5,591 nucleotides of DNA from Sulfurovum sp. (GCA_015663065.1 DQSX01000001.1:1-5591); one strand, 5' to 3'; counted from the stretch's first letter, positions 1-5,336 are shown. The notes: generated from the sequence alone by a model not told the origin. A program made the numbers and translations.

Positions 1-351
1 GACGGAAGCCAGCTGTTCGAGAACACGGGAGCGTGCCCAGTAAAGGTCAGTCCCCTCTTTGAAGATAATATAGATCAGAGCATTTTCATAGGTAGAAAAG
101 CCCCGTACAGTCTCAATATTGGAAATAGCAAGGAACTGTGATACTAGCGGATAGGTTCCCTGGTCCTCAATGATCTCAGGACTCTGCCCCTTCCATGTTA
201 CCTGCACGATCACCTGTGGCGGTGAGAGATCCGGCAGGGCATCAAGCGGAGTATTGCGCATGGACCATACTGATCCCAGAACTATAAAGAGGGTGGCCAT
301 CAGGACAAGAAAACGGTTCTTGACACTAAAGGCTATCAGTTTTTCTATCAT
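1..351 (-). CDS. cusA: CusA-like heavy-metal efflux RND permease, N-terminal part (cut by window edge)
   Basis: This is the inner-membrane, proton-driven pump of a tripartite metal efflux complex; the 117 residues seen are about a tenth of a usual RND permease of roughly 1,000 residues. The N-terminus has the family layout: a short cytoplasmic start (MIEKLIAFSVKNRF), a first membrane helix at about residues 14-30, then the periplasmic porter domain opening with NTPLDALPDLS (33-43). The segments TVRGFS (81-86) and GTDLYWARSRVLE (100-112) match the CusA (monovalent Cu/Ag) branch better than CzcA as I remember those sequences. The methionine metal-relay and proton-relay residues lie outside the window, so metal specificity is inferred. 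The ATG at 351 is preceded by AAAGG nine bases upstream. It is last of three genes, 103 bp after the adaptor gene. No frameshift is seen in the visible part. Confidence 0.93.
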   Translation of the reverse strand, partial: MIEKLIAFSVKNRFLVLMATLFIVLGSVWSMRNTPLDALPDLSPPQVIVQVTWKGQSPEIIEDQGTYPLVSQFLAISNIETVRGFSTYENALIYIIFKEGTDLYWARSRVLEQLASV

Positions 352-444
352 AATGTCAAACCTTTCGTTATATTGTGAGAAGATGAATCTACCTGCAGCT
401 GAAGCGGACACAATGTATCGACGTTGTCAAATAATATATCTGTG

Positions 445-461
445 ATACTGTACATCAGTAT
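445..461 (-). repeat. Stem-loop at the adaptor stop codon
   Basis: A perfect 6-bp inverted repeat (ATACTG / CAGTAT with a 5-base loop) spans the TGA stop of the CusB-like gene at the head of the 103-bp gap before cusA. No T-run follows on the minus strand, so it is not a convincing intrinsic terminator. It could be an mRNA processing or stability element that tunes pump expression relative to the adaptor. The rest of the gap shows no ORF of note and no convincing promoter. The repeat is seen directly; the role is inference. Confidence 0.35.
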
Positions 462-1567
462 ACTCCATTGATCTGTGCATCTGAATCCATCATGAAGAGT
501 GCATTGTTGACCACTTCATCTCCCTCTTTTAACCCGTCAAGCACTTCAAAGTATTGGTTGTCCAAGGGTTTAAGCTCTACTTTTAGAGGCTCATATTCGC
601 CTTTGAATTCCGTTGCAAGAAAGACATACCACTGGCCATTTTTCCGTATGACTGCTGTTCTGGGAATCAGCAGTCGGGCTTCTTCTTTGGAAGAGGCGTA
701 TGCAGTAGCATACATTCCCGGTTTCAGCAGTTCATTTCTGTTCTCTATAAGCAGCCTGAGAGTGGCTGTTGCCTCTTTTGGGTCCAGTCTGGGATAGAGC
801 AGACTCTTTTCTGCTTTGAAGGTTGTGTCTATACCTTCGGTTCTTACGGTAAAGTGCATCAGGGTATTCAGTTTTTCCAATTCATTCGGATAGAGTTTCG
901 CTTCCAGCCATACTGTGCCGGTGTTCACGATCTTAAAGAGTCTGCTTCCTGACTTGAAAGAAGATCCTTCATTGATATTTTTCTCAAAGATCCAGCCTGA
1001 AGCAGGTGCGACCAGGTCAGTATATCTGTCGACACGCTTTGTCTCTTCGATCGCTTTGATCTCCTGCTCATTCACATTGAGAAGCTGAAGTTTGACCCTT
1101 GAACTTTTTACCATGGAAGGTGAGGGGCGTTTGGCATTAAAGTTAAGTGCATTGAGATAATCCTGTTTTGCTTTATAGACTTCAGGTGAATAGACCTTTG
1201 CAAGCACTTCTCCTTTTTTGACTTTTTGGTAATGGGTATTGGCATAGAGTTCGACAACGAAACCGGAGTACCATGCGGTAATGTCGAACACTTTACTCTC
1301 ATCGGGAACGATATATCCGTAATTGACTTGTGATGGAGCTGTTACCTTTTTACTGATTCGGGTCGTTATGACATTGAAAAGCTGTTTTACGGTGACTTTT
1401 TGTGTGCGGAGTGTTTTTTCCTGTTTTGTTTTTTCCGGTGTTTTGGGCAGTATTTTCTTTGGTGTTTCCATCGCTGCACCGCATTTGCCCGCTTCACATT
1501 TCATTTCAGCATAGGCAGATGTTGCAGCAAGAAGTGCAATTAAAAGTATAGTAGTCGGTTTTTGCAT
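455..1567 (-). CDS. cusB: CusB-like periplasmic adaptor (membrane fusion protein) of heavy-metal RND efflux
   Basis: This adaptor joins the inner-membrane pump to the outer-membrane channel and, in the Cus system, also hands metal to the pump. Its 370 residues are slightly shorter than E. coli CusB (about 400). A Sec signal peptide covers residues 1-20 with probable cleavage at SAYA|E. The mature protein starts with M22, C24, C29 and M33 in a 12-residue cluster, a likely soft-metal site. The adaptor domains follow: a first lipoyl half around 98-128 (YSGFVVELYAN, KKGEVLAKVYSPEV), a short alpha-helical hairpin around 129-180, the second lipoyl half around 185-215 (VAPASGWIFEKNINEGSSF), a beta-barrel around 216-290 (TVWLEAKLYPNEL, YPRLDPKEATA, LKPGMYATA), and a membrane-proximal end with LDGLKEGDEVV and DSDAQI. 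The ATG overlaps the upstream TAA by one base (TAATG), with AGGAGAG just before it, so translation is probably coupled to the TolC-family gene. Confidence 0.92.
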   Translation of the reverse strand: MQKPTTILLIALLAATSAYAEMKCEAGKCGAAMETPKKILPKTPEKTKQEKTLRTQKVTVKQLFNVITTRISKKVTAPSQVNYGYIVPDESKVFDITAWYSGFVVELYANTHYQKVKKGEVLAKVYSPEVYKAKQDYLNALNFNAKRPSPSMVKSSRVKLQLLNVNEQEIKAIEETKRVDRYTDLVAPASGWIFEKNINEGSSFKSGSRLFKIVNTGTVWLEAKLYPNELEKLNTLMHFTVRTEGIDTTFKAEKSLLYPRLDPKEATATLRLLIENRNELLKPGMYATAYASSKEEARLLIPRTAVIRKNGQWYVFLATEFKGEYEPLKVELKPLDNQYFEVLDGLKEGDEVVNNALFMMDSDAQINGVY

Positions 1568-2760
1568 TATATCTCTCCTGTGAGTGCTTTAAGTTTTGCT
1601 TTGGTTCTGAGGTATTCTGCCACAACTGCAATACTCTCTTCTTCCAGTGACAGTTTTTGCTCAAGTATATTGGTATAGGTGAAGAGATCGGCCCCCTTTT
1701 CAATGGCTGCAGAACTGAGCTCAAGCATATGCGAAAGCTGAGGAAGGCTTTTTTCCTGGATAATGAAGTAGATACGGGATGCCTCCTTGAGTCTGGCATA
1801 GTTGGATCTGATCTCACTTTTAAGAAGGGATCTGTAGTCAAGAAGATCGCTCCGGGCTGAGAGCCTCTCTTTCCGTGCGATCTCGGAATTGAGTGTTTCA
1901 GTGCCGTAAATCGGTACGGCAAAGCCTACAGTAACAGAAGCATAATCTTCAAAGTCATTACGATGGAAATAACCCATTTTGACATACGGATCAGGTGTTG
2001 CTTCAAGATCGACCAGTGCTTTGTTTGCTGCGGCAATCTTCTGTTTGGAATCTTTCATACGGTAGGTAGGATTGTTTGACATTTTAGAGAGGTAATGCTT
2101 AAGAGACGGAAGTCGGCTAATATACAGTCTGTCGTCTATTTTTCCCACTTTGCTCTGAACAAGATAGGCAAGTTTCTCCTTCTGTGCTTTAAGCAAAGCA
2201 CTGTAACGCTCCATTCTCACTTCGATCTTTGAGAGAGAAAGCTCAGCGGTGATACTTTCTGCATGGCTCATGGAATCCGTAGCGATCGTATCGGTATAGA
2301 GTTTTATGTTCTGTTTTGCCAGTTGAATGTATTTACGTAAAATATAGATACGTGCTTCGAGTTCTTTGACCGTATAGCTGGTTATCTTGATCTGAAGAGC
2401 AAGTGCCACCTTCGCAGCATCGTAAGAGTTAAGAAGCAGGTGTTTACGTGCTTCCTCCACGTCCTTTCGTGCCTTCAGCTTTCCGAACCAGGGGAACTTC
2501 TGGGTTACATTGAGTGCTTCATACTGCATAGGCTCCAAAGAGCGGTTGGAGAGATCACTGAACTGAATATTGTTGACAGTAAAGCTCAGGTCAGGATTTT
2601 GCCACTTCTGACTTTTAAGGATACGTTCATCCATTGCGGTTAAACGATGTTTGATCGTCTGTAAAGAGGGGTGTTTTTTGAGTGATTGTTCTACAAGCCG
2701 GCTGATACTTTGTGCCTGTACCAGATTTACAAGTAAAAGTATGGAGAGAATTGTGCGCAT
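1567..2760 (-). CDS. TolC-family outer membrane efflux protein (CusC/CzcC-like)
   Basis: This is the outer-membrane channel of the tripartite metal efflux system. At 397 residues it is typical of, or slightly shorter than, the OEP/TolC family. A signal peptide covers about residues 1-16 (MRTILSILLLVNLVQA|Q). Two OEP repeats follow, rich in long amphipathic helices: about 17-205, with WQNPDLSF (53-60) and the family-typical QKFPWFGKLKARKD (87-100), and about 230-395, with the beta segments DPYVKMGYFHRND and ASVTVGFAVPIYG. There is no cysteine at the signal cleavage site, so unlike E. coli CusC it should not be a lipoprotein. It is the first gene of the operon and ends in TAATG shared with the adaptor start. 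The ribosome site before the ATG is weak: AAGG ten bases upstream, then an A-rich stretch. Metal specificity comes from its neighbours, not from this protein. Confidence 0.9.
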   Translation of the reverse strand: MRTILSILLLVNLVQAQSISRLVEQSLKKHPSLQTIKHRLTAMDERILKSQKWQNPDLSFTVNNIQFSDLSNRSLEPMQYEALNVTQKFPWFGKLKARKDVEEARKHLLLNSYDAAKVALALQIKITSYTVKELEARIYILRKYIQLAKQNIKLYTDTIATDSMSHAESITAELSLSKIEVRMERYSALLKAQKEKLAYLVQSKVGKIDDRLYISRLPSLKHYLSKMSNNPTYRMKDSKQKIAAANKALVDLEATPDPYVKMGYFHRNDFEDYASVTVGFAVPIYGTETLNSEIARKERLSARSDLLDYRSLLKSEIRSNYARLKEASRIYFIIQEKSLPQLSHMLELSSAAIEKGADLFTYTNILEQKLSLEEESIAVVAEYLRTKAKLKALTGEI

Positions 2761-2766
2761 CTTTTT

Positions 2767-2792
2767 TTAGCCTTGTTTTGTTTAATGGCTAA
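2767..2792 (-). promoter_or_regulatory. Possible leader stem-loop ahead of the TolC-family gene
   Basis: A perfect 6-bp inverted repeat, TTAGCC / GGCTAA with a 14-base A-rich loop on the minus strand, ends seven bases before the ATG. It includes the GG of the only Shine-Dalgarno-like AAGG, so folding could limit initiation. If the -10 candidate at 2792-2797 is correct, the first arm would be mostly untranscribed and the hairpin could not form. The two interpretations compete. Confidence 0.25.
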
Positions 2793-2820
2793 TTGTACTT
2801 TGAATTTGTGCAATATGTGT
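2792..2820 (-). promoter_or_regulatory. Candidate promoter of the efflux operon
   Basis: On the minus strand TACAAT (2797-2792) matches the -10 consensus in five of six bases and would give a leader of about 25 bases before the ATG at 2760. At the expected 17-base distance (2815-2820) there is no good -35 hexamer. The TGTGCA direct repeat (2807-2823) overlaps that position, which would suit an activator-dependent promoter. This rests on motif reading only. Confidence 0.35.
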
Positions 2821-2826
2821 GCATAT
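2805..2826 (+). promoter_or_regulatory. TGTGCA direct-repeat operator candidate
   Basis: Two TGTGCA hexamers lie at 2807-2812 and 2818-2823, exactly 11 bp apart, so on the same face of the helix. Tandem half-sites at this spacing are the usual target layout of OmpR/PhoB-type response regulators, the class that includes CusR. The site overlaps the -35 position of the efflux promoter candidate. A related sequence occurs inverted at 2915-2932. The repeats are seen directly; regulator identity is inference and no such regulator is in the window. Confidence 0.35.
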
Positions 2827-2853
2827 ATTCCTTGAAATATTTTTTAACATTAA

Positions 2854-2866
2854 ATTACAATGTAAT
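2854..2866. repeat. 13-bp palindrome ATTACA-A-TGTAAT
   Basis: This is a perfect dyad with 6-bp arms around one central base, in the middle of the divergent control region. It resembles the ACA..TGT dyads bound by CopY/BlaI-type repressors, but those have a two-base centre whereas this has one, so I do not assign it to that family. In such AT-rich DNA a 6-bp dyad could also arise by chance. Confidence 0.3.
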
Positions 2867-2883
2867 AAAATCTATTGATTTAC

Positions 2884-2912
2884 TTGACAATGATTTTGTT
2901 TTTAGTTAAACT
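2884..2912 (+). promoter_or_regulatory. Consensus -35 with weak -10, rightward
   Basis: A perfect TTGACA (2884-2889) is followed after 17 bases by TAAACT (2907-2912), four of six matches to a -10 box. It would give a leader of about 175 bases for the DUF4395 operon. Campylobacterota promoters usually depend more on the -10 box and T-rich upstream DNA than on a -35, so a good -35 alone is modest evidence. Confidence 0.25.
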
Positions 2913-2914
2913 AC

Positions 2915-2932
2915 CATATGCATTTGCACAAA
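2915..2932 (-). promoter_or_regulatory. Inverted partner of the TGTGCA operator candidate
   Basis: Read on the minus strand this site is TTTGTGCAAATGCATATG. It shares TTTGTGCAA, then ATG, then CATAT in the same order with the plus-strand site at 2805-2826, differing by small gaps. It could be a second binding site for the same regulator, facing the rightward promoter candidate. The match is seen directly; the function is inferred. Confidence 0.3.
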
Positions 2933-2981
2933 GCACTTGTAAAAACCCTAGATATTCACATGGACAAGGGCATTTGTTTTT

Positions 2982-3011
2982 TTAAGATTGTTGTAGTCTC
3001 CCCTTTATATT
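2982..3011 (+). promoter_or_regulatory. Candidate promoter of the DUF4395-rrf2-metY operon
   Basis: TTAAGA (2982-2987), 18 bases, then TATATT (3006-3011), the latter five of six matches to TATAAT, preceded by the T-rich stretch typical of Campylobacterota promoters. Transcription would start near 3018, giving a leader of about 75 bases. The imperfect dyad at 3013-3034 covers that start point. Confidence 0.35.
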
Positions 3012-3012
3012 G

Positions 3013-3034
3013 TTGAATTTTAAACCGAAATCAA
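3013..3034. promoter_or_regulatory. Imperfect dyad over the predicted transcription start; possible repressor site
   Basis: TTGAATTT (3013-3020) and AAATCAA (3028-3034) pair over seven bases if one A is bulged out, around a 7-base centre. Placement just after the -10 candidate would suit a repressor, and Rrf2 regulators often control their own operon. The symmetry is imperfect and the region AT-rich, so it is a lead only. Confidence 0.25.
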
Positions 3035-3094
3035 ATGTTGTGGATCTCTGGGGTATTTAGAGGTGCTTTTAATTTCTAAACATAAAGGACGATT

Positions 3095-3550
3095 ATGTCT
3101 CCGTCATGTCCTATTTCAACTAGACGTGTTGACACCAATCTTGTAAGAGTTGTCTCTTTTCAGGTACTTCTTTTTACACTGCTGTTTGCTGTTACACAAA
3201 TAAAACTCTTTATTTTTATCATGCTTTTTGACTTTATCGTCAGGGCTTTGAGGCAAGAGAGCTACAGTCTGTTTGCCCAGACGGGAAAACTGATCCTGAA
3301 ACAGTGGAAAGCTGTTCCGAAATATTCCGATGAGGCCCCCAAGCGATTTGCACTCTATCTTGGTCTTGCAGTTACTTTAATGATTATTCTGTTCTCATTG
3401 CTGGGGTTTGCCAAAATGGCTACTGCCATAGCATTTATCCTGATGATCTGTGCATTTCTTGAAGTTTTATTCGATTTTTGTATAGGATGTAAGCTATACT
3501 ATGCTTTACAACTATGCAAGGTAAGAATATATGATAGGAATTTCAACTAA
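3095..3550 (+). CDS. DUF4395 family inner-membrane protein with CxxC motif
   Basis: The function is not known. The 151-residue protein shows the DUF4395 pattern as I recall it: an N-terminal CPISTRRVDTNLVR (5-18), a hydrophobic hairpin of two membrane segments around 19-51 ending in FDFIVRAL, a basic loop around 52-84 (KLILKQWKAVPKYSDEAPKR), two more membrane segments around 86-105 and 108-128, and a C-terminal FCIGCKLY (128-135). Cysteines C5, C129, C132 and C141 are present; C129 and C132 form a CxxC pair at the membrane edge, suggesting thiol redox chemistry or metal/sulfur handling. The ATG at 3095 has AAGGA five bases upstream. It is first in the operon, and its last 20 bases overlap the Rrf2 gene, so the two are probably translated together. 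A link with sulfur metabolism rests on this context only. Confidence 0.82.
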   Translation: MSPSCPISTRRVDTNLVRVVSFQVLLFTLLFAVTQIKLFIFIMLFDFIVRALRQESYSLFAQTGKLILKQWKAVPKYSDEAPKRFALYLGLAVTLMIILFSLLGFAKMATAIAFILMICAFLEVLFDFCIGCKLYYALQLCKVRIYDRNFN

Positions 3551-3944
3551 GACCATTTATGCAGTAGCGGCACTTCATGAGCTGGGCACGATCCAGACAG
3601 GCAGAGTCTTGAAGATCAAAGAGATCGCTGCACGTGCAGCGACCCCCCAGAGTTTTCTCGAGCAGATCCTTCTTGAACTCAAAAAACAGGGTGTACTTAC
3701 GAGTGTCAAAGGGGCACACGGAGGTTATAAACTGGCCAAAGAGCTTAAAGATATCACACTCAGAGAGATCGTACTGATCTTGGAGACCGATGCCTTTTCA
3801 GATCTTTGTCGTACGAACAATGCTGTACTAAAACTATTTTGGGAAGATATCAAAAAAGGGGTTTCCGAGGTATTTGATGTACCACTTTCAGAGCTGAAGA
3901 ACTACCAGATGAAAGCCAATAAAACGCTCAATTATTCTATCTAG
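3531..3944 (+). CDS. Rrf2-family transcriptional regulator without Fe-S cysteines (CymR-like)
   Basis: This is a 137-residue winged-helix DNA-binding protein of normal Rrf2 length. It begins with the family signature ISTKTIYAVAALHEL (4-18). The helix-turn-helix lies around 28-53 (IKEIAARAATPQSFLEQIL), followed by the wing KGAHGGYKLAK (60-70) and a dimerisation helix from about 76. IscR- and NsrR-type members carry three cysteines for an Fe-S cluster around residues 90-105; here only C93 is present, so a cluster of that kind is unlikely. In this it resembles CymR, the cysteine-metabolism repressor of Bacillus. The start is the ATG at 3531, inside the end of the DUF4395 gene, with AAGG about nine bases upstream. 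The next gene, 9 bp on, is a sulfur amino acid enzyme, so local control by a sulfur metabolite is a reasonable inference. Confidence 0.88.
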   Translation: MIGISTKTIYAVAALHELGTIQTGRVLKIKEIAARAATPQSFLEQILLELKKQGVLTSVKGAHGGYKLAKELKDITLREIVLILETDAFSDLCRTNNAVLKLFWEDIKKGVSEVFDVPLSELKNYQMKANKTLNYSI

Positions 3945-3953
3945 GACAGAGAT

Positions 3954-5207
3954 ATGGAAAAAGATTTCAATTATTACAATACCCTGCTTGTACAAAGTGT
4001 GGGTTCGAAAGTAGGGCCTGTTGCACCGACAGTCGTACCTTCTGCTGCATATGGTTATACCGATGCACAGGAGGCGGAAGGTATTTTTGCCGGAGAAATC
4101 AATAAACCGCTTTATGCCAGGGTAGGGAATCCGACGAACGGGAAACTTGAATCTATTGTGGCAAAAATGGAGGGTGGATTTGGTGCGATAGCGACAGCTT
4201 CGGGAATGGGGGCACTTGCCATGGTGACCACTGCACTGCTGAAAGCGGGTGATGAGGTACTGTGTATCGGAGGATTCTTCGGCGGTACCTATACTTTGAT
4301 CAATGAGACACTTAGGCGTTTTGGTATAGAGAGCAGTTTCTGTAATGTCGATGACTTTACGCATATGGAGAAGAAACTGGCTGCAGGTGTAAAGATGGTT
4401 CTTATGGAGAGTGTGGGAAACCCAAGCCTCAGGCTGCCGGATATGAAACGTATTGCAGATCTCTGTAACAGCTATGAGACCCTGTTGGTGGTAGACAATA
4501 CCGTTACACCGCTTCTGGTACGCCCATTGGAGCTTGGTGCAGATATCGTTATACATTCAAGTACCAAGAACATGAGCGGTCACTCTGCTGCACTGGGCGG
4601 TATAGCTGTATTTAGAGCAGTCAAAGAGGAGGGCGACAAACTCCACAATGAGAAGTATAAAGATCTTCATCCCATCATTCGGAAGGCAGGGCATAAAGCA
4701 TTTATCCCTATCTGTAAAAAACGTGCGATCCGTGATATGGGAATGACAGCCAATGCTTTTGGGTCATTTTTGACAATGCTTGGGCTTGAAACCCTTGCAC
4801 TGCGTATAGAGCGCGTGAACAGGTCTGTAGCAAAAGTAGCTGAAATACTCGAAAAATCGTTGCCTGAAGGTATTGAGGTGAAGCACCCGTCACTGCCCCG
4901 AAGTGAAGATTATGCGCGTTATCAGCTTGATTTTCCCAATGGCTGCGGTCCTCTGCTGACACTGGACTGTGGTACGGCGGAACGGGCCTTTGCACTGCTC
5001 AATACCCTAAATCTTGTCACACTTACAGCCAATATCGGCGATAACAGAACACTGGCACTGCATATGGAGAGTACGATCTACAGCGATTTTGATGCAGAGA
5101 TACGTAGATTTCTTGGTATAACGGAAGGCCTTATTCGTGTATCCATAGGTCTTGAAGATCCCGAAGAGATCGCGAAAGATTTTCTGCAGGCAAGTACCTA
5201 TGTATAG
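3954..5207 (+). CDS. Cys/Met-metabolism PLP enzyme, O-acetylhomoserine sulfhydrylase (MetY)-like
   Basis: This belongs to the gamma-family of PLP enzymes (cystathionine gamma-synthase, MetY, methionine gamma-lyase). The most likely reaction is O-acetylhomoserine plus sulfide to homocysteine, in the cytoplasm. Fold-defining residues are present: YARVGNPT (54-61) with Tyr54 and Arg56 for the phosphate, SGMGA (83-87), VVDNT (179-183) with Asp181 for the pyridine nitrogen, and HSSTKNMSGH (201-210) with the Schiff-base Lys205. LIRVSIGLED (393-402) supplies the carboxylate-binding Arg395. RDMGMTANAFGSFL (260-273), GLETLALRIERV (277-288) and the GDNRTLALH stretch (362-370) favour MetY over the lyases. 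At 417 residues it is slightly short for MetY, with a reduced insertion after the lysine. The usual active-site Tyr before GGT is Phe109 here, so the reaction could differ. The ATG lies 9 bp after the rrf2 stop, with AGGA seven bases upstream. Confidence 0.88.
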   Translation: MEKDFNYYNTLLVQSVGSKVGPVAPTVVPSAAYGYTDAQEAEGIFAGEINKPLYARVGNPTNGKLESIVAKMEGGFGAIATASGMGALAMVTTALLKAGDEVLCIGGFFGGTYTLINETLRRFGIESSFCNVDDFTHMEKKLAAGVKMVLMESVGNPSLRLPDMKRIADLCNSYETLLVVDNTVTPLLVRPLELGADIVIHSSTKNMSGHSAALGGIAVFRAVKEEGDKLHNEKYKDLHPIIRKAGHKAFIPICKKRAIRDMGMTANAFGSFLTMLGLETLALRIERVNRSVAKVAEILEKSLPEGIEVKHPSLPRSEDYARYQLDFPNGCGPLLTLDCGTAERAFALLNTLNLVTLTANIGDNRTLALHMESTIYSDFDAEIRRFLGITEGLIRVSIGLEDPEEIAKDFLQASTYV

Positions 5208-5237
5208 TTGATGAGTACTCTTCTGCCGGATACAGAC

Positions 5238-5269
5238 AAAGCATACAGGTATGTACTGCTTTTGTATTT
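5238..5269 (+). terminator. Probable intrinsic terminator of the metY operon
   Basis: Thirty bases after the metY stop, AAAGCATACA (5238-5247) pairs with TGTA-C-TGCTTT (5252-5262) around a GGTA loop, giving a 10-bp stem with one bulged C. It runs into TTTTGTATTT, a broken T-run on the plus strand. The stem is not GC-rich, so strength is uncertain, but the position and orientation fit. Confidence 0.55.
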
Positions 5270-5305
5270 AAAATCTGCTTTGAGTCCTTAAAATACTTCT
5301 TTGTT

Positions 5306-5336
5306 CTCCTGTTCCCGTGTTGTAAGCGGGAAGGAG
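5306..5336 (-). terminator. Hairpin after sppA, possible terminator
   Basis: CTCC-TG-TTCCCG (5306-5317) pairs with CGGGAA-GGAG (5327-5336) around a 9-base loop: a GC-rich 10-bp stem with a 2-base bulge, starting ten bases past the sppA stop on the minus strand. Neither side has a clear T-run, so it could end sppA transcription weakly, protect the 3' end of its mRNA, or block read-through between the convergent genes. Confidence 0.4.

Larger units (their letters stand above)
2761..3094. other. Divergent intergenic control region between efflux and sulfur-metabolism operons
   Basis: These 334 bp separate the outward-reading operons and are clearly more AT-rich than the flanking genes. I find no credible protein gene in them. 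They contain promoter candidates on both strands, an 11-bp-spaced direct repeat near the efflux start, a related inverted site, a 13-bp palindrome and an imperfect dyad before the DUF4395 gene, each listed separately. A T-rich run at 2974-2983 follows no clear stem. The length is more than two short leaders need, which fits a regulated divergent promoter region. Confidence 0.6.

Noticed and set aside
425..430. A perfect minus-strand TTGACA between the adaptor and pump genes, considered as a separate cusA promoter.
   Set aside because: No -10-like hexamer occurs at 16-18 bases downstream, so it is not supported as a promoter.
170..445. A 91-codon plus-strand frame opposite the start of cusA.
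   Set aside because: The minus strand holds the clear CusA N-terminus here. The plus-strand product shows no domain or sensible ribosome site.
1506..1922. A 138-codon minus-strand frame overlapping the TolC-family and adaptor genes.
   Set aside because: It is an alternative frame of the TolC-family gene, whose own frame is intact and recognisable; the composition of this product is not protein-like.
2936..2983. CTTGT...ACAAG followed by a T-rich run, considered as an intrinsic terminator in the intergenic region.
   Set aside because: The stem is only five pairs with a 23-base loop, and there is no upstream plus-strand gene to terminate.
2918..3016. A 32-codon ATG reading frame on the plus strand within the divergent intergenic region (begins MHLHKALVKTL).
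   Set aside because: There is no ribosome binding site before the ATG, the start lies in the candidate operator, and I recognise no family. It is most likely chance, although a leader peptide cannot be fully excluded.
3888..4556. A 222-codon open frame antisense to the metY-like gene and the end of rrf2.
   Set aside because: The opposite strand encodes a full, well-conserved PLP enzyme. The antisense product is rich in Cys, His, Arg and Ile in a way typical of a reversed coding frame and matches no family I know.
5213..5220. An 8-bp palindrome GAGTACTC just after the metY stop.
   Set aside because: It is too short and without a loop; it is expected by chance and has no clear role.
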